Of a stretch of DNA of 64,000 bases, positions 9,354 to 21,546 are shown piece by piece; positions within the stretch are counted from its first letter, which is position 1; the number at the start of each line of letters is the position of its first letter. The position numbers and the translations under genes were made by a program. The stretch is from Acanthosepion pharaonis (lineage: Eukaryota; Mollusca; Cephalopoda; Sepiida; Sepiidae), in assembly GCA_903632075.3 (NCBI GenBank), contig CAHIKZ030003337.1, positions 110,001 to 174,000 on the forward strand, in the 5' to 3' direction. Under the pieces are notes generated by a model that ran no database searches, was not told where the DNA came from, and saw nothing but the letters and a program-made list of their open reading frames with translations.

Positions 9354-11770
9354 TGTATCTGTTGAGTTTTCTGATTTGTATCCTGTAGTGCCGGGTTCAA
9401 ACTATGGTCCTTAGGCCGTATACGAGAATTGTCATTTAACTGATAGCACTTTTCTTAGTATGTTCCTAGTAACGCGTTCCTTGGGATGTTTCTTAGGATT
9501 TTCCTAATAGGGCAACTCGTATGTTGATGTTACCTGGGAAGCCCGGAGCCACGATTACTATTGGTACTGTCTCAATTTTCATTCCCCACATCCTGTTAAT
9601 CTCGATCCCCAGGTCCTTGTATTTGGACAATTTCGCGAGAATTTTTATGGAGATGTTTCTTTCAGATGGCACTGCTATATCAATAAACACACAATTGTTG
9701 AATCTCTTGTATTTTTTGATAACATCAGGTCTGTTGGTTTTTATTTCTCTGCCATTTTGAATTGGCAGGTCCCAGAGGATAGTTACATCGTTATTGTGTG
9801 TAACTGCGCATGCTTAGTGCTCATATTATCCCTCAGTGGTTTCGATTTCGTAATTCTTGCATATCTTCCAGTGAACATATGTCGATACTTTGCTATGTCT
9901 GGGTAAATTCATTTTTTGTTAGTTCCGGACATCCTGAGATAATATGGCCGACAATTTCATCATATTTTCGCGGTGGCTAAATTTCAGGTTAGTCCCCTCC
10001 TTGATTATGTGACAGTGATAGGATCTGGCTGAAAGGCTTTGGTCCTGAGCTGCAATAATTAGGTCTTCTTTCTGAGCTTCCAATCGGGGGCTTCTCAGCC
10101 ACTGATATGTTTTCTGTTGGTCAACACCAGCTTCTTTCGTTCTTTTTTGGCATTTGCCATGCAACGCGTTGTCTTTCCAGTTATTTTCGTAAGTTCATAT
10201 GTCCAATTTGTTGTGCTTTCTGTTTTATACGTTTGGCGCAGATGGCATTCGCTTGGTTTCTTTTTTGTAGGATTTCAAGTATACTTAGTTGATTCTTGAA
10301 GAGTGCGGATTATTTGTTGATGGAGTTGATTTGGTGTGTTAATATTTGTAAGTGAGTATCATTGGTCTTTGTGAGATATGCTTCCAAACCGATTGTTGTA
10401 GTTTTTAGAATACCTTCAAGTAGGTTTACACCTCGGCCTCCTAAAGTTCATTGTACGTACAGCCTGTCACCATTTGGGTAAGCATTTTTCTGCTCTTGGC
10501 GTCCAATATTTTTAATGTCATTCAACTCCCATTTAATAATGTTGAATCTGTATGTTACTACGGATATACCTGTGTTGATTGCCTTCATTTTATTGGCCCT
10601 TTTAAGTTCGCTTTCTACTATCAAACTCACTCTCCTATAATATTCTTTTCGGATCTTTTTCTTCAAAATTGAATGTTGCATCACGTGTCTTTCATTAATT
10701 CCTAAGCATGTATAATCTTGGTCTAGTTCTTTAATCGTGTTGATACCAAGGTCTAAATATGTAGTTTTCGTTAGTTTACCGTCCTTGAAGGTGGCTTTTG
10801 GCGCATTTGCCGATTGTAAACTCCATGTTGTCTTTGCTGAGGGTTGTGACAATGGTGACGAGTTTTTTTTTTCTGTTGATTCACATACTTGGCAAACGTT
10901 TTGAGATCCTTAATATAGAATTGGCGATTCACTTTGCCATTCTGTGTCTTGTATTTTTACCTACTCTTGTTCAGTAGGCAGCTGAGTGGTGCTAATGAAG
11001 GACAGAAAAGTAATTGTGACAATGAATCTCCTTGGAAGATCCAGCTTTTGATGTTGATTGGTCTCGATGTTAATGACATGTGTGTATGGTTTAGGTTTAA
11101 TGTAGTCTTCCAGTTTGTCGTTCTCCCCATTATGAAATTTACCGTTGTCGGCCATACACTGTATTTTTTTTTTGTTTATTCTGTACCAATGAGTGTGGAA
11201 CACGTCGAACGTCTTTCTGTAGTCGACTTATGGTATCTATAATTTTTTCCATGTTTTCACCGATTCCAGTATTTTTTTTATTAATAAGTAGCTGGTCCTT
11301 ACACTCGCAACTAAATCTTTTATACTCCTTCTGCTGGGAGAAAAGTGTTTTTGTCAAAAAGTGTTTTTTGACTTTTAGGTTATGATAGAAGTGATGATCT
11401 TGTACATTGTTGGTAGACATGTGATGGGCCTATAGTTATTCGGGTTCTGCGTCTCTTCTGTTTTTGAGAGTAGGTATGTTGCTCTCGACGTTAGTCATTT
11501 GGGCATTTACACCCGAACTCATCCACTTCCTGGTTATTAGGTGGGTCGTTATCTCTATTTTATTATTTCTCAGTTCTTAATATAATTTCTTGACATTTTC
11601 TTTGAATCTGTTTATTTTTTCATAACGTATGATTCTCTGTGCCTTTGTTGAATTTTTTGTTTCAATAGAGTGACGTGATCCTCATTCATAAAACTGTTGT
11701 CTGTTGTTTCCAGTTTATATTTTTTTTTAATGCAAGTACTTTCGAATAATCCTTTATTCATCGTCAGGCA
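9300..11770 (-). pseudogene. LINE-B: non-LTR retrotransposon RT and C-terminal domain, decayed
   Basis: The minus strand, read from about 11700 downward, gives SFMNEDHVTLLKQKIQQRHR, then ECKDQLLINKK (about 11300; the family has YGCKDQLLINK), then FHTHWYRINKK. The position of the YMDD-like box near 10900-10915 reads FYIKDLKTFAK, so the first catalytic Asp is lost. An ORF at 10852-10448 has NAPKATFKDGKLTKTTYLDL, CLGINERHVMQHSILKKKIR and KEYYRRVSL. Next come VDQQKTYQWLRSPRLEAQKE with LIIAAQDQSLSARSY (10164-9919), then FIDIAVPSERNISIKILAKL and SKYKDLGIEINRMWGMKIE (9690-9493), the conserved C-terminal region. An (ATT)n run at 9324-9352 lies in the 3' end. Many frameshifts. Clade not determined. 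Confidence 0.8.
9324..9352. repeat. (ATT)n microsatellite in LINE-B 3' end
   Basis: Nine ATT units near the 3' end of LINE-B. It may have grown from the element's 3' simple-sequence tail. Confidence 0.9.
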
Positions 11771-12053
11771 TATATTTTCCTTAGAAAATCAAAAACTTGG
11801 AGACGAAATAATTGTTTGTAGACCGAAAGATGTTTTTTTTTTTTTGAGAATGTGCTATTATTGACGGTTGTGTACAATCTCGGAACGTGCAAAGACGCAA
11901 CGCTAAGTTTTTCAAAATTTTAAGTGAGAATTTTATTTGAACTTTTCACTCTATGGATTAACAGTATTTTAATGCATACATTATAAACTACTAGCGATGG
12001 ATGTCGCCAATAATAGCATTAATATTGCTGATTGATTCTATGCGTGATTTCTT

Positions 12054-12057
<4 letters not shown>

Positions 12058-12102
<45 letters not shown>
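12058..12102. repeat. (TA)n microsatellite
   Basis: About 45 bp of perfect TA repeat. Confidence 0.97.
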
Positions 12103-12107
<5 letters not shown>

Positions 12108-12224
12108 GTAACATTTCTCTAAAATTAAAATATTGTTATTCTAAAATTTAATTTGTGGCTTTATATTAATCAGTGTACATATATACGCATATATAATATT
12201 ACTTCTGGTTGCGTGACTGATGTT

Positions 12225-12543
12225 ATCGGTTTGGAGGGGGACGATCCCAAGGTGTGGCACCTTTAGAAAGTGCTTGAGTGAAATTGGGTAGACGGTACAC
12301 TTGTGGGACCGTCGATAGCTGTACTAGCAAGAAGTCTCAAGTTCAAATTGTTGATCACTCTCTCCCAGAAACTGTAACTAAGGTCTGCTCAGCATAGTTG
12401 CAGTATAAACCACAGTTGGGATCTCTGGATGTTGAACAAACACAAATGTGCCTGAACGAGCATCTGAATTCGGGATTGACTAACCGCTTTAGTAGAGGCG
12501 TATCCTCGAATACGAGTGGCCTGCTATTTATAATATTACTGCA

Positions 12544-12576
<33 letters not shown>

Positions 12577-12905
12577 TCAGTTGGTATCCCCTCTGTCTCT
12601 TATATATTTCGAGTTAGATGATGATGGTCGTCTCTCAACTCCTAAATGAAACGTATCGTCACAACGTTTATTCAGTACATGAACCCCTTCCAATCAGCAC
12701 TATTACCTGCACACTCACAATGATATTAGAGACAGCTTGAGTTTGTACTTGATACATTTCTACGCTTTGCCCTACCAGTTGTTGTTTTTGGTGGTATTAT
12801 TATTATTATGATTATTATTTCTGTTGGTATCCCCTCCGTCTTTTATATATTTCGAGCTAGGGGATGATGCTCGTCTCTCACCCCTTAAGTGAAACGTATA
12901 AGGCA
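12225..12905. repeat. Duplicated repeat with (ATT)n cores, possible SINE-like start
   Basis: The block TTGGTATCCCCTCYGTCT..TATATATTTCGAG..AGATGATG.TCGTCTCTCA.CCC.TAA occurs at about 12580-12655 and again at 12825-12900, each after an ATT-rich tract. Upstream, 12290-12360 has weak tRNA-like boxes (TAGCTGTACTAGCAAG, AAGTTCAAATTG), so the first unit could be a decayed SINE. I am unsure. Confidence 0.5.
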
Positions 12906-12959
12906 AGGTGGTAAATATAAGCATGCTCATTACGTAAAGTATGATGTTAAATGACCCAT

Positions 12960-13250
12960 AAAGTATATAATGTTTATTTTTTCTTTGATCATATTCTTCA
13001 GGATCTTATTCTTCATGTGTCGTATCCCCTCCGGATGTAGGCAATTATGGCTATCCATAATTTCCTTTCCTTTGTAGCTCACATGTCTTTCTGTTATTTT
13101 CCCTAAACCCAATCCCGCTATCCATTTCCTCAGGCTCACTATGTTATGCGTTGTTTCCCTTTGTCCCTTTTAACCTCCAGTCTGTCTTATGAGTATCAGA
13201 TTTTTCAAGCCCTCTTTTCTAATTATGTACACTAAAAATTTCAGTTTTAT
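12960..13250 (-). pseudogene. RTE-type C-terminal tail fragment
   Basis: On the minus strand the order GLEKSDTHKTD-like, KGQRETTHNIV, SLRKWIAGLGLG, then in another frame KLWIAIIAYIRRGYDT matches the RTE C-terminal stretch (TYLEGLSKWMIE ... RGQWRAMIAHV at 4400-4530). It is short, frameshifted and lacks the RT domain. Confidence 0.65.
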
Positions 13251-13259
13251 ATTCCTGGT

Positions 13260-14101
13260 GTTAAGTATAAGTTTCCTAGATACACAAATTCAGGTATTGA
13301 ATTTTAATTTAAAATGAATTTGTAAAAATCTCTTTAAACAGAAACTGGTAGTTTTTTTTTCGTTATGTTTGTTGTCTGTATATTTATAAGATCGTATACC
13401 GTACCTCCATTATTATAGATGCAACAGTAGTTTCAAGTTGTCGTATTTTTTTCATTATCAACTTGAAGATCCTTATATTTATTTATTCATCAGATATATT
13501 TTTTATCTAATGGCGGTGCCGATCTTTGAAAAGGTACATTCATTTTTAATCACAATGTCTGGTTTATTATATTGTATATATATGTCAGTATGAATTGTAT
13601 CATTCCAAGAATAGTGAACACATGACTTTGTATGACTGTTTAAAGAATGTAGCATTTTCTTCATTTGACACGCTGCAATACTGACCCAGTGAAAATTCAT
13701 CCCAAACTTACATCGTTGTCATTGTTTGTATCACTATTGGACGTCCAGTCACTAAGTGGCCAATAATCGCAAAATATTCGAACAATATAAATACTGGATC
13801 TGCGCTATTTTTTATGACGGTTCTCTGGTAATTCCCAGTAAAGAGTTTTTGTTTTTTTGCAGGTATCATAAATGCCTCCTTTTTTGCCTTTCAGCACTGC
13901 AATCTCAACCACATATGAGTTTTGTGTTTATCTACAAAGACATTGTTACTTTAGAGTGTATATTTCAGTGTAAGAGCGTCTGTTCCAAGGCGACTTTATA
14001 ATTGTTTAACCCTTGTATCCATTTTGATAATTTTTATTTTTTTTATTTTTTGGGATCATATTTTTATTTATTTCCCTGACAGTAATTGTGAATTTCTTTA
14101 G

Positions 14102-14151
<50 letters not shown>

Positions 14152-14990
14152 TTTTTCTAAGAACTTTATGAACATTACGCTTCAAGCCATACAGAGACCC
14201 ATGTAGCATTTTCAGGGAATCCATATATTGTCACTGATGCGCCCGAGGAAATGAGAACACAGAACGAACCGTCCAACTTATGGCAGAGTTTCCAAGTGTA
14301 AAATACCGCGTACCCGGCGGAAATTGAGGAATGGCTTCGTCTGATCGACATGTCATAGAAAAAAAATAAATTGTTTTCTTTTTTTTTCCTTACCTACAAT
14401 AGAGTAAAAGCGAATCAACATTCCCCATAAAATTACTTGTCGAAGAATAAATGGCGGACAGATGATGCATATAAAAGAAATACGTAAATTACACGCATGC
14501 GTGGTTGTAGGCAGGTGTTATTCTACATGTTACGCAAAAAAGGTTTTTTAGTCAACAGAAAATCTTCCGTTCAAAACATGGCAATGCCTTTTGCTGAGAA
14601 AGGAGGACGGAATAATTTTTGGATAATTAATATATTGTTTTGTGAGAACGTTAAAAGAAGTCTATAAATAATGAAGAGCATCTTTAATTTACATATGATG
14701 AATTAATCCTTATATAAACGAAAAATACGTCAAATATGAGGAGAATACGCACATATTATATAGTGAGAAAAAAGACTTTGAATCTCGCAGCACTAACCAT
14801 GAAAAGAAAATCAGCGCACACAAAAATCAAATTAAGAGCCTTTTCAATTTACTCAAATCTATTCAACAATTAATGATAAATACCATATAAATGTACAGCA
14901 ACATCAATTGTTTCATACTAATATTAATACCAGTGACCTGCATCTGCAAAATAATATCTGACATATATATAGGGAGAGAGGGAGAGAGAT
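13260..14990. other. No recognisable feature except (ATT)n
   Basis: AT-rich sequence with an (ATT)n tract at 14105-14149. Short ORFs at 13503-13700 (-) and 13756-14001 (+) show no domain I recognise. Confidence 0.5.
14105..14149. repeat. (ATT)n microsatellite
   Basis: Fifteen uninterrupted ATT units. Confidence 0.95.
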
Positions 14991-15032
14991 TTTGTCTGAT
15001 GATCGCAAGGGCGTGAAACCCAGGGTCAGAAG
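14991..15032 (+). ncRNA. Hammerhead-ribozyme-like motif upstream of an S2 SINE head
   Basis: Core CTGATGA at 14996-15002; T; stem II CGC/GCG around loop AAGG (15004-15013); T; GAAA at 15015-15018; stem III ACC/GGT with loop CAG (15018-15026); cleavage-type triplet GTC ending at 15027. Stem I is weak: T-A next to the core, a G-G mismatch, then T-A, T-A and T-G. The 10.1/11.1 position is T-T rather than the usual G-C. Pairs in stems II and III differ from the motif at 39328 but are preserved as pairs. About 20 bp downstream begins an S2 SINE head. Confidence 0.5.
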
Positions 15033-15051
15033 CTCACATCAATACAACTAA

Positions 15052-15195
15052 GAGGAGTCACAGTGGAGTAATGGATAGTGGCTGGGATTGAGGAATCGAA
15101 GAGCAGAATTCGAATTCCAGTTGATTCCATTACAATCTAGGGAAAGGTAGGAGTCCTCTTCTTCCCTCTTCTTCCTTGGATAGCAAGGAAAGAAA
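15052..15195 (+). repeat. S2 tRNA-derived SINE, 5' part
   Basis: Starts GAGGAGTCACAGTGGAGTAATGGATAG and carries a B box AATTCGAATTCCAG at about 15107-15120. The head resembles a tRNA-Arg (GTGG..TAATGGATA). The body breaks off after about 140 bp. Better copies are at 37186-37577 (-) and 62387-62590 (+). Confidence 0.7.
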
Positions 15196-15415
15196 TGGCA
15201 ACAATCATTCATATATCGAAAAATACAAGATCGTCTAAGCGTGTATCACGTGTGGCACAGAACTTACTGATGTTAGAGTTATCACCAATAATGAGCAATA
15301 TTGCGCGTATATAATATATAAATAATATATAGAGAAATTACACACACATATATATATAAATTTATTTATATATTCATACATATTATACATACATACACAC
15401 ACACATATATATAAT

Positions 15416-15513
15416 GAAATATATAAATATATTATATATAAATATGAAATATATAAATATATTATATATAAATATGAAATATATAAATATAATATATATA
15501 AATATGAAATATA
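15416..15513. repeat. 30-bp AT-rich minisatellite
   Basis: GAAATATATAAATATATTATATATAAATAT repeats about 3.3 times. It is preceded by short (TA)n and (CA)n runs from 15340. Confidence 0.85.
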
Positions 15514-15549
15514 TGTGTAAGCACATAAGCACACGTGGAACATCTTTGA

Positions 15550-18110
15550 AGTTATATAATTAACATTGGAAAAACAAGCGAATAATACATTAATGTGGAA
15601 AAGAAATGTTCAATGAATACTTGTTGATATGAACTAAGTGAGTCTCATTTTAACCGCCAGCCATTATGTGAATATCCCATTGTTTCTCATACAGTTCTTC
15701 CATAGAATGAAATGGTGGATCCTTTTCCGCTCTTCCTCACTGTAGGGAGCACAGTTTTTAGTCGAATAGTCAATATGCAATTAAATTAAAAATTTAAAAT
15801 TTAAAATTAAATTAAACAATTTTGCTCACACATCGTCTCCATGAATTTTTATACTTTTACTCAGTTCCAAACTGCTAGTCGTATACAACAGCTTACTCAG
15901 ATCAAGAATTAAAATTATCATCCAGCGAATTAAACATAGTTCATAGCGAAAACAATCTTCCTTCGGACGTCGTGAACTGACGCTACATAATCAGAAACAA
16001 AAAAACAGTACCAAACAACAGAAAACACATAACTCGAGGACTTTCAATAGCAGTAACAACTAAAATGGATGGCACATGTTAATCAAAAAGAAAGTAATGG
16101 CATATTCAAGATTCTTCAGATAAAAGAGTAAAAAGAAAATTCCATCAATTCTGTAAAAAGCGATAACAGTTACTGGACTTTAGAAAACAACTTTCGCGGA
16201 TATTTTTTTAAGAGAAAGAATTTATAAATTTTAGCCCAACTGGCTGCTCGGTGAATGAATGACGAGCGTTTCCTTATAAGAAAACGGCTAATCGTACCGT
16301 TACCATCGTATTCTGTATTTCGTTTCCAAATAAGTTATTAACGGCTGACTTGAAGGCTTGTCAAACTTTCTTCAGAGTCTCGCTCGTAATCCTTTCGGAC
16401 AGAGATTCCTTCTTTAGGAATCTATTTGGAGGAGAATTGGAAATACCAGTACTTAATTTAGAACCACAGAATGTAGAAACTCTTGTTTGATGTAAACAGA
16501 TGCAAAAGTTCCTATCGTCAATGCACTGACAAAAGTTTTCATCGGCGCAAGTTTTATGTGAACAGTGGGGAAAAAAACCTAAGAGAGATCGACGAGATGT
16601 TCAGGAAGCAAATTGTGTTTATGACGGAGTAAATCTTTATGAGCTGCCGGTAGTTGCTTTTTTTTTCTCTTCTTGCCTTTCATACAACAAAATGTTGTGT
16701 AAGCTTCTTACATATATTCCGCCATCTATAAGGAACAAAACTAATAAACAACTGAATTTAGTCTAAAAAATAAGATTAAACTCTCAATTACACAAGGCTC
16801 AACACGTTGTTATGAATGCGACCAGGGAAGGTCGATTTTGGAACCATGGTATTGCACTTAATTTGAAAGTTAGAGTTTAACCATGCAAAATATTTATTTC
16901 CAAATAATGAGCGTTTTTTGCGGAGAGTTTAAAGATTAATTTTAGGTTCGAAATCTTATCGTTGAAATTTCATTATGGTGATCAGCGAAAGCCCTAAAGC
17001 AGACTTTTATAAAATTTATAATTTACTGAAGATTTACAAATTGTATATAGACAAGATGCCTGGTACAATCACATTATTACTAAATCCTTGTGCCATCAAA
17101 TAAAACCTTCATTTACTTCAAAGGGAAATTATACTGAACAATTTAGCGATATGATGATGTACAATGTTATACAGTGATGTAGTTGTAGTGTAATCTGCAA
17201 TGAACAATGCAAATTTAAAACATTTTATCTCATAATTTGAGCCAGGCAGTATTATTGTGTAATATGCACTTTTATTTATTGATTTTTACTAATTATGATC
17301 CAACAAATGATTTAAAAAATCTTATTCACTAAGTAGATTTTTTTGTAATACTTTACAATTTTTACACAGCAAAATTGAATATTTTATTTGTGGTGATTCA
17401 TAATCATAATTCCTGTTTGGATATATTTTTTCCTTCAAAGTATCTAATACAAATTATATTAACGTCATTTGAATTTATTCTGGAAATAGTAAGATTTGAA
17501 GTCAGATTGCAAGCAAAATCCTGTGGAAATTAGGTATTTCTCGACATTTTTTCAGACGATGTTTAAAACTAAATTCTCAAAAATTGGTGAAAGCTATGAT
17601 TCTAATCACTGATATGAGTACTTACCACATTATACCCCAGGTTGTTTTACACTGAATGTTATGGTGATTTTATAAATAACGTGAAAAATCAACCTGCTCT
17701 AGCATGCTACACACAGAAAAAAAAGAACTGGATTTATATCTTACATTTAAAATTCCAGAAATATTTCATTGTTGTTGGTGGTGGTAATTCAGTTCATCTT
17801 CGCAAGAAAACATTTAAGCACGGTAACAGAATAGCTGCTAGATTTTATCCTTTTACACCTGAAATTACTAGATTAATTTCTATTCTAATGATATCTTCTT
17901 TCGCACTTCTCGACTATTAAACTCTCTACTGGCCTTTTTGGTTTTATTCCAACTACGAACCTCAAAGATTTAAATCTGTCTCTTTGAACTCTGGTTTTCA
18001 TATCAAGAATTTTTCTCAGTTTCTTTTAATCACAGTAATCTCTCACGTTTTATTTTTTTTTTTTTTTTGTTAAAAATATATTCTATTTCATAACATTGAT
18101 TAATTTTGTA
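15550..18110. other. No recognisable gene
   Basis: AT-rich sequence without confident features. An ORF at 17642-17920 (+) encodes an unremarkable 92-residue peptide with no motif I know. Confidence 0.5.
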
Positions 18111-18112
18111 AT

Positions 18113-18440
18113 GATGGCAACATTGAGTTACAGTTTTAGTCATAACAATTTTGTTTTTGATATTTTTGTGGGGATTATCTACAATGTTTTAAAATTATCC
18201 TTTTAGAATATTCGAACTATTGTCCTCATCTTTGTCACCATATTTATCAAAACGTTTCAGCCGATGTACGCTCTGACGTTCAACAGGTGGTTGAAATGTC
18301 TCTTTATTTCGCTCGCTGGGGTAGACTGTTCAAGTTCCACGTGCCATGTTTAATGGATGCCAGTTATGTCCTCAAGGACACATGGTACAGTGGATTAAGG
18401 CGTTAGTTAGATCCAGTGACAGGACCCAGTGACAGGACAT
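18113..18440 (-). repeat. S1 arm plus extra flank; left half of a 4-kb-spaced inverted repeat
   Basis: Contains the S1 tail and arm on the minus strand (GACTATTGTCCTCATCTTTGTCACC, AACGTTTCAGCCGATGTACG, CTTTATTTCGCTCGCTGGGG), then a plus-strand tRNA-like head (ACATGGTACAGTGGATTAAGG at about 18385). About 320 bp, including about 80 bp of non-S1 flank (GGCAACATTGAGTTACAG), is the reverse complement of 22455-22770 with few differences. Confidence 0.8.
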
Positions 18441-18662
18441 ATTAATCACAACGTTTCGGCCGTTGTACGTTCCAGCCTTCTTCAGGTGGTTTGAATGTCG
18501 AACTGAACCCTTTATTTCGCTCACTGGGGTAGACTGTTCTAGTTCCACGTGCTATGTATAATGGATGTCAGTTATCAGTTATCTCCTGTTAATATGGCGA
18601 CACAAGACGAAGGCAATTGTCCGCATAATGTAAATAGTGTGCATAATACCTCATCTCAGATC
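18441..18662. repeat. S1 inverted pair, short form
   Basis: Minus-strand arm with a well-kept core: plus-strand CGTTTCGGCC...AGCCTTCTTCAGG means CTGAAGA, GGCT...GGCC stem (one wobble), GAAAC on the minus strand. It continues through TTCGCTCACTGGGGTAGACTG to AGTTATCAGTTATCTCC, then switches to a plus-strand tail (ATATGGCGACACAAGACGAAG ... TACCTCATCTCAGA). No tRNA-like head remains between the arms. Confidence 0.75.
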
Positions 18663-18759
18663 CCTTTTCAAATAAAAAAAAACAGTCTTTGTAAAGTTGT
18701 CAGTTCAGTTAGACTCGTTCAGTAGACAGTTCAAGAGTATACTGCTAATGAAACTGCAA

Positions 18760-19075
18760 AACTAGTACTGCATTTAAATTCCCGACTTTATACAAAAGAG
18801 GAAATGTCACTAGAAAAATTTCAATGAAAATATTTGTAGCAAAGTCGAAGGATGCTACGTTACGGAAATTTATCGAAGCCGATATGCCAGGTGAGTATCA
18901 ATGATATTGCAGATTATTTCATGAATCTCTAGATATATAGATGAAGCACCAGGGCAGGTGTCAGCAATATTCGATTCATTGAAGAGTGGTAGATTTATAA
19001 AATACGCAGGGTAACATTCACAAGCACGACACAGTGAAACTACTTTCCTAGACATAGAAATTGATTCAATATAAC
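18760..19075 (-). pseudogene. LINE-A RT C-terminal fragment
   Basis: The minus strand reads RKVVSLCRACECYPAYFINL, PGASSIYLEIHEIICNIIDT, then LRLCYKYFH and SDISSFVYKV after a frame break. This matches the LINE-A C-terminal region (compare ARKVNSLCHTR and KIQRRICNVIGPD at 7680-7860). Diverged and frameshifted. Confidence 0.65.
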
Positions 19076-19223
19076 AGCACCCTACGTCGTATCAGTAGAA
19101 ATTTTAGACTGATAAGGTGCAATATTACTCTCTTAGAGGTTCGCATTAGACATGCTGATTGAAGGTTACAAAAAATCTCACAGACGCTTAAAGAAAACCA
19201 TTAATCAAAAAGCTGGAGCTCAT

Positions 19224-19740
19224 AGGAAGATCAAATACATAGCGAATCAGCGACAAAACCCTTAGGCAAAAGAAGAATAGACCGGAGGAAAATGAGTCTT
19301 ACACCATAACTAAGTGAACTGGACCATTCTCAGGAACTCTGACATCGGTATCCATACAAGATACATGAATGGGGGTGATAGGAAGATCAAATGCATAGCG
19401 ACTCAAAAACTTCATACTTAGGCAAAAGAAGACTAGACCGGATGGAGATGAGTCTTACAACATAACTGAGTGAACTAGACCATTCTCAGGAACTCAGACA
19501 TCGGTATCCATACAAGATATATGAATAGAGTTTGTCGAGAGATCAGATTCATAGCGACTTAGTGACTACTTCCTTAGGCAAAAGAAGAATCAACCGAAGG
19601 AAAAAGGGGTCTTAGAACATAACTGAATGAGCTAGAAGATCACTCTCCAGGACTCGGACTTTGGTATCCATACAAGATATATGAATAGAGCTGATAAGAA
19701 GATCAAATTCATAGCAACTCAGCGACTACATCCGTTCATG
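19224..19740. repeat. Tandem repeat, 156-bp period, 3.3 copies
   Basis: Units start at 19224, 19380, 19536 and 19696 with AGGAAGATCAAATNCATAGCG. They share CCTTAGGCAAAAGAAGA, GAGTCTTA.AACATAACT and CGGTATCCATACAAGATA. The monomer is about nucleosome-sized. Not coding in a consistent frame. Confidence 0.85.
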
Positions 19741-20499
19741 TGAATGATGAGGAGGATGAAGATAATGAATCCTAAAATTGATGTAAAATTCTTTAAATCT
19801 CTGACTAAGTTTTAAAAAAATAGCATTAAGAGAACGACGGGTTTATCATTAGAATTTTTATTCATTTCATTTTTTATCAGCGGTCATTATACGTACTTTG
19901 ATTTTACGAACTATTTACGCATATTAACCGACGTGCAACGCTTAATGAGTCGATGTTCTACCGCAAAGTTTCACGCATTTATCCAATCTGGATTCTGAAG
20001 TTAGCAGATAGTCACTCGGCAAAATCTACCCTTGATTTTTTGGCTCCGATGACAAGCAATAGGATTTAAGGGATGATCGACGCTATAACCTAAATCAAGT
20101 GAGCCCTAAATTATCCGGAAATGAAGACATGTTCGACGAACCTGCAGTTCATTTCGGCATTAGATGGTATTAAACGAATTAAGATGAGAGGAAAGAAACT
20201 AGTTCACGATACGCCTAAGGAGATGGGTCCTTATCTTTTGTCCAACTTTTACACCGAGGACTCTGAGCTTTCGAAATATAATTACGTTGCACTGTCAAAA
20301 TAAACAATGCAGTACTTTTGGGTTTTTTTTTCTGCTTGTTCATTTCCACAGATTACAGACCTCACGGCAATCCGAGAGTGCCATTGTTCTTGAAAAGCGA
20401 AATACCTTCTGCTTAACTCAATGTCACTTCAGATAAAAAATATCAAACCCCGACTAAAGCTGGTAACCTTGATATTGTCAGCAAATTTAACAATTGCCA

Positions 20500-20880
20500 A
20501 AGAATCGGGAAAATGAAAGACTCGATTAGTTTGCTAAAAACAATTTTGTATTCATAATGAAAAGGAGGCGTTATATGTAATAATAATACTAACAACAACA
20601 ACAACAATAATAATAATAATAATGACCTTTTTTTATAATTATAAACGATGACAACATGCTCAAGTTACCAAACCCATTCATTGGATGTTTGGTGAAAATT
20701 TGGATTTACAGTGACAAAAGACATGGTTCAACGATAAATCTGAAAAGGAAAGACTTGATTTATTTGCTAAAAACAACTTTGTCTTCATAATGGAAAGGAG
20801 GTGTTATATGTAATAATAATAATAACAACAACAACAACAATAAAAATAACAACAAAACAACAACAACAACAATAATAATG

Positions 20881-20920
<40 letters not shown>

Positions 20921-21075
20921 CCTTTTTTATAATTATAAACGATGACAAAATGCTCAAGTTACGAAACCCATTCATAAGATGTTTCGTGAAAATTTGGATT
21001 TACAATGGTACAACAATAAATCTAAATAATTTCTTGATTCGGCTACATACACAATTTTGTGGAGTTCTTCAATGA
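20500..21075. repeat. Duplicated block around (AAC)n/(AAT)n tracts
   Basis: A 233-293 bp unit is duplicated: GCTAAAAACAAYTTTGTNTTCATAATG at 20533 and 20766, AAACGATGACAANATGCTCAAGTTAC at 20644 and 20937, and GAAAATTTGGATTTACA at 20694 and 20986. The length difference comes from growth of the trinucleotide tract (20584-20625 versus 20812-20919). A third partial start appears near 21035. Confidence 0.8.
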
Positions 21076-21267
21076 AAAAAGATAAGAAACCGGGGTCCAA
21101 GAAACTGCATATATTTATAGAAGATAAAAAAAGAAACTATTGAAGTTTGAATTCTCCCAACTTGTGAAGTTAAAGAACATTCTGATCATACCAGTTGTCA
21201 TTAATAAACACTTAGAGGAGAAATGTATGATATCTAAGTACGCTGGCTGTGGCTTAATATCCATGCA

Positions 21268-21546
21268 TTAAATGTCAGATATTAAGAAATTGTCTAAGAA
21301 AATACTAATCATAAAATTCGCAAAAATCATGAAGGTAATTTTTTGAACGTCTTCCCTTCGAGCATGTAAAAATATAATATCAGAATAAAACATTTGCTGT
21401 CCGAGGAAATAATAATCTATTGGAATTCGGGCCGAATCGGCCAACTTATTTATGCAAGAAAACCGAATCTTACAGGCTAAGTTAGAAATCCAACGATATA
21501 AAGCAGCAGTGGTGTGTCTAGGACAAGATAGTCTGACGGTGTCCAT
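21268..21546 (-). CDS. Unassigned 92-codon ORF
   Basis: Open minus-strand frame starting MDTVRLSCPRHTTAAL and containing INKLADSARIPIDYY and LHARREDVQKITFMI. The composition is balanced, unlike the low-complexity ORFs around it. I recognise no domain, and there is no clear splice or promoter context. It may be chance or a fragment of an unknown element. Confidence 0.15.
   Translation of the reverse strand: MDTVRLSCPRHTTAALYRWISNLACKIRFSCINKLADSARIPIDYYFLGQQMFYSDIIFLHARREDVQKITFMIFANFMISIFLDNFLISDI

Noticed and set aside
10107..11242. Plus-strand ORFs at 10107, 10117, 10451 and 10934
   Set aside because: Antisense shadows of LINE-B; the minus strand carries the family matches.
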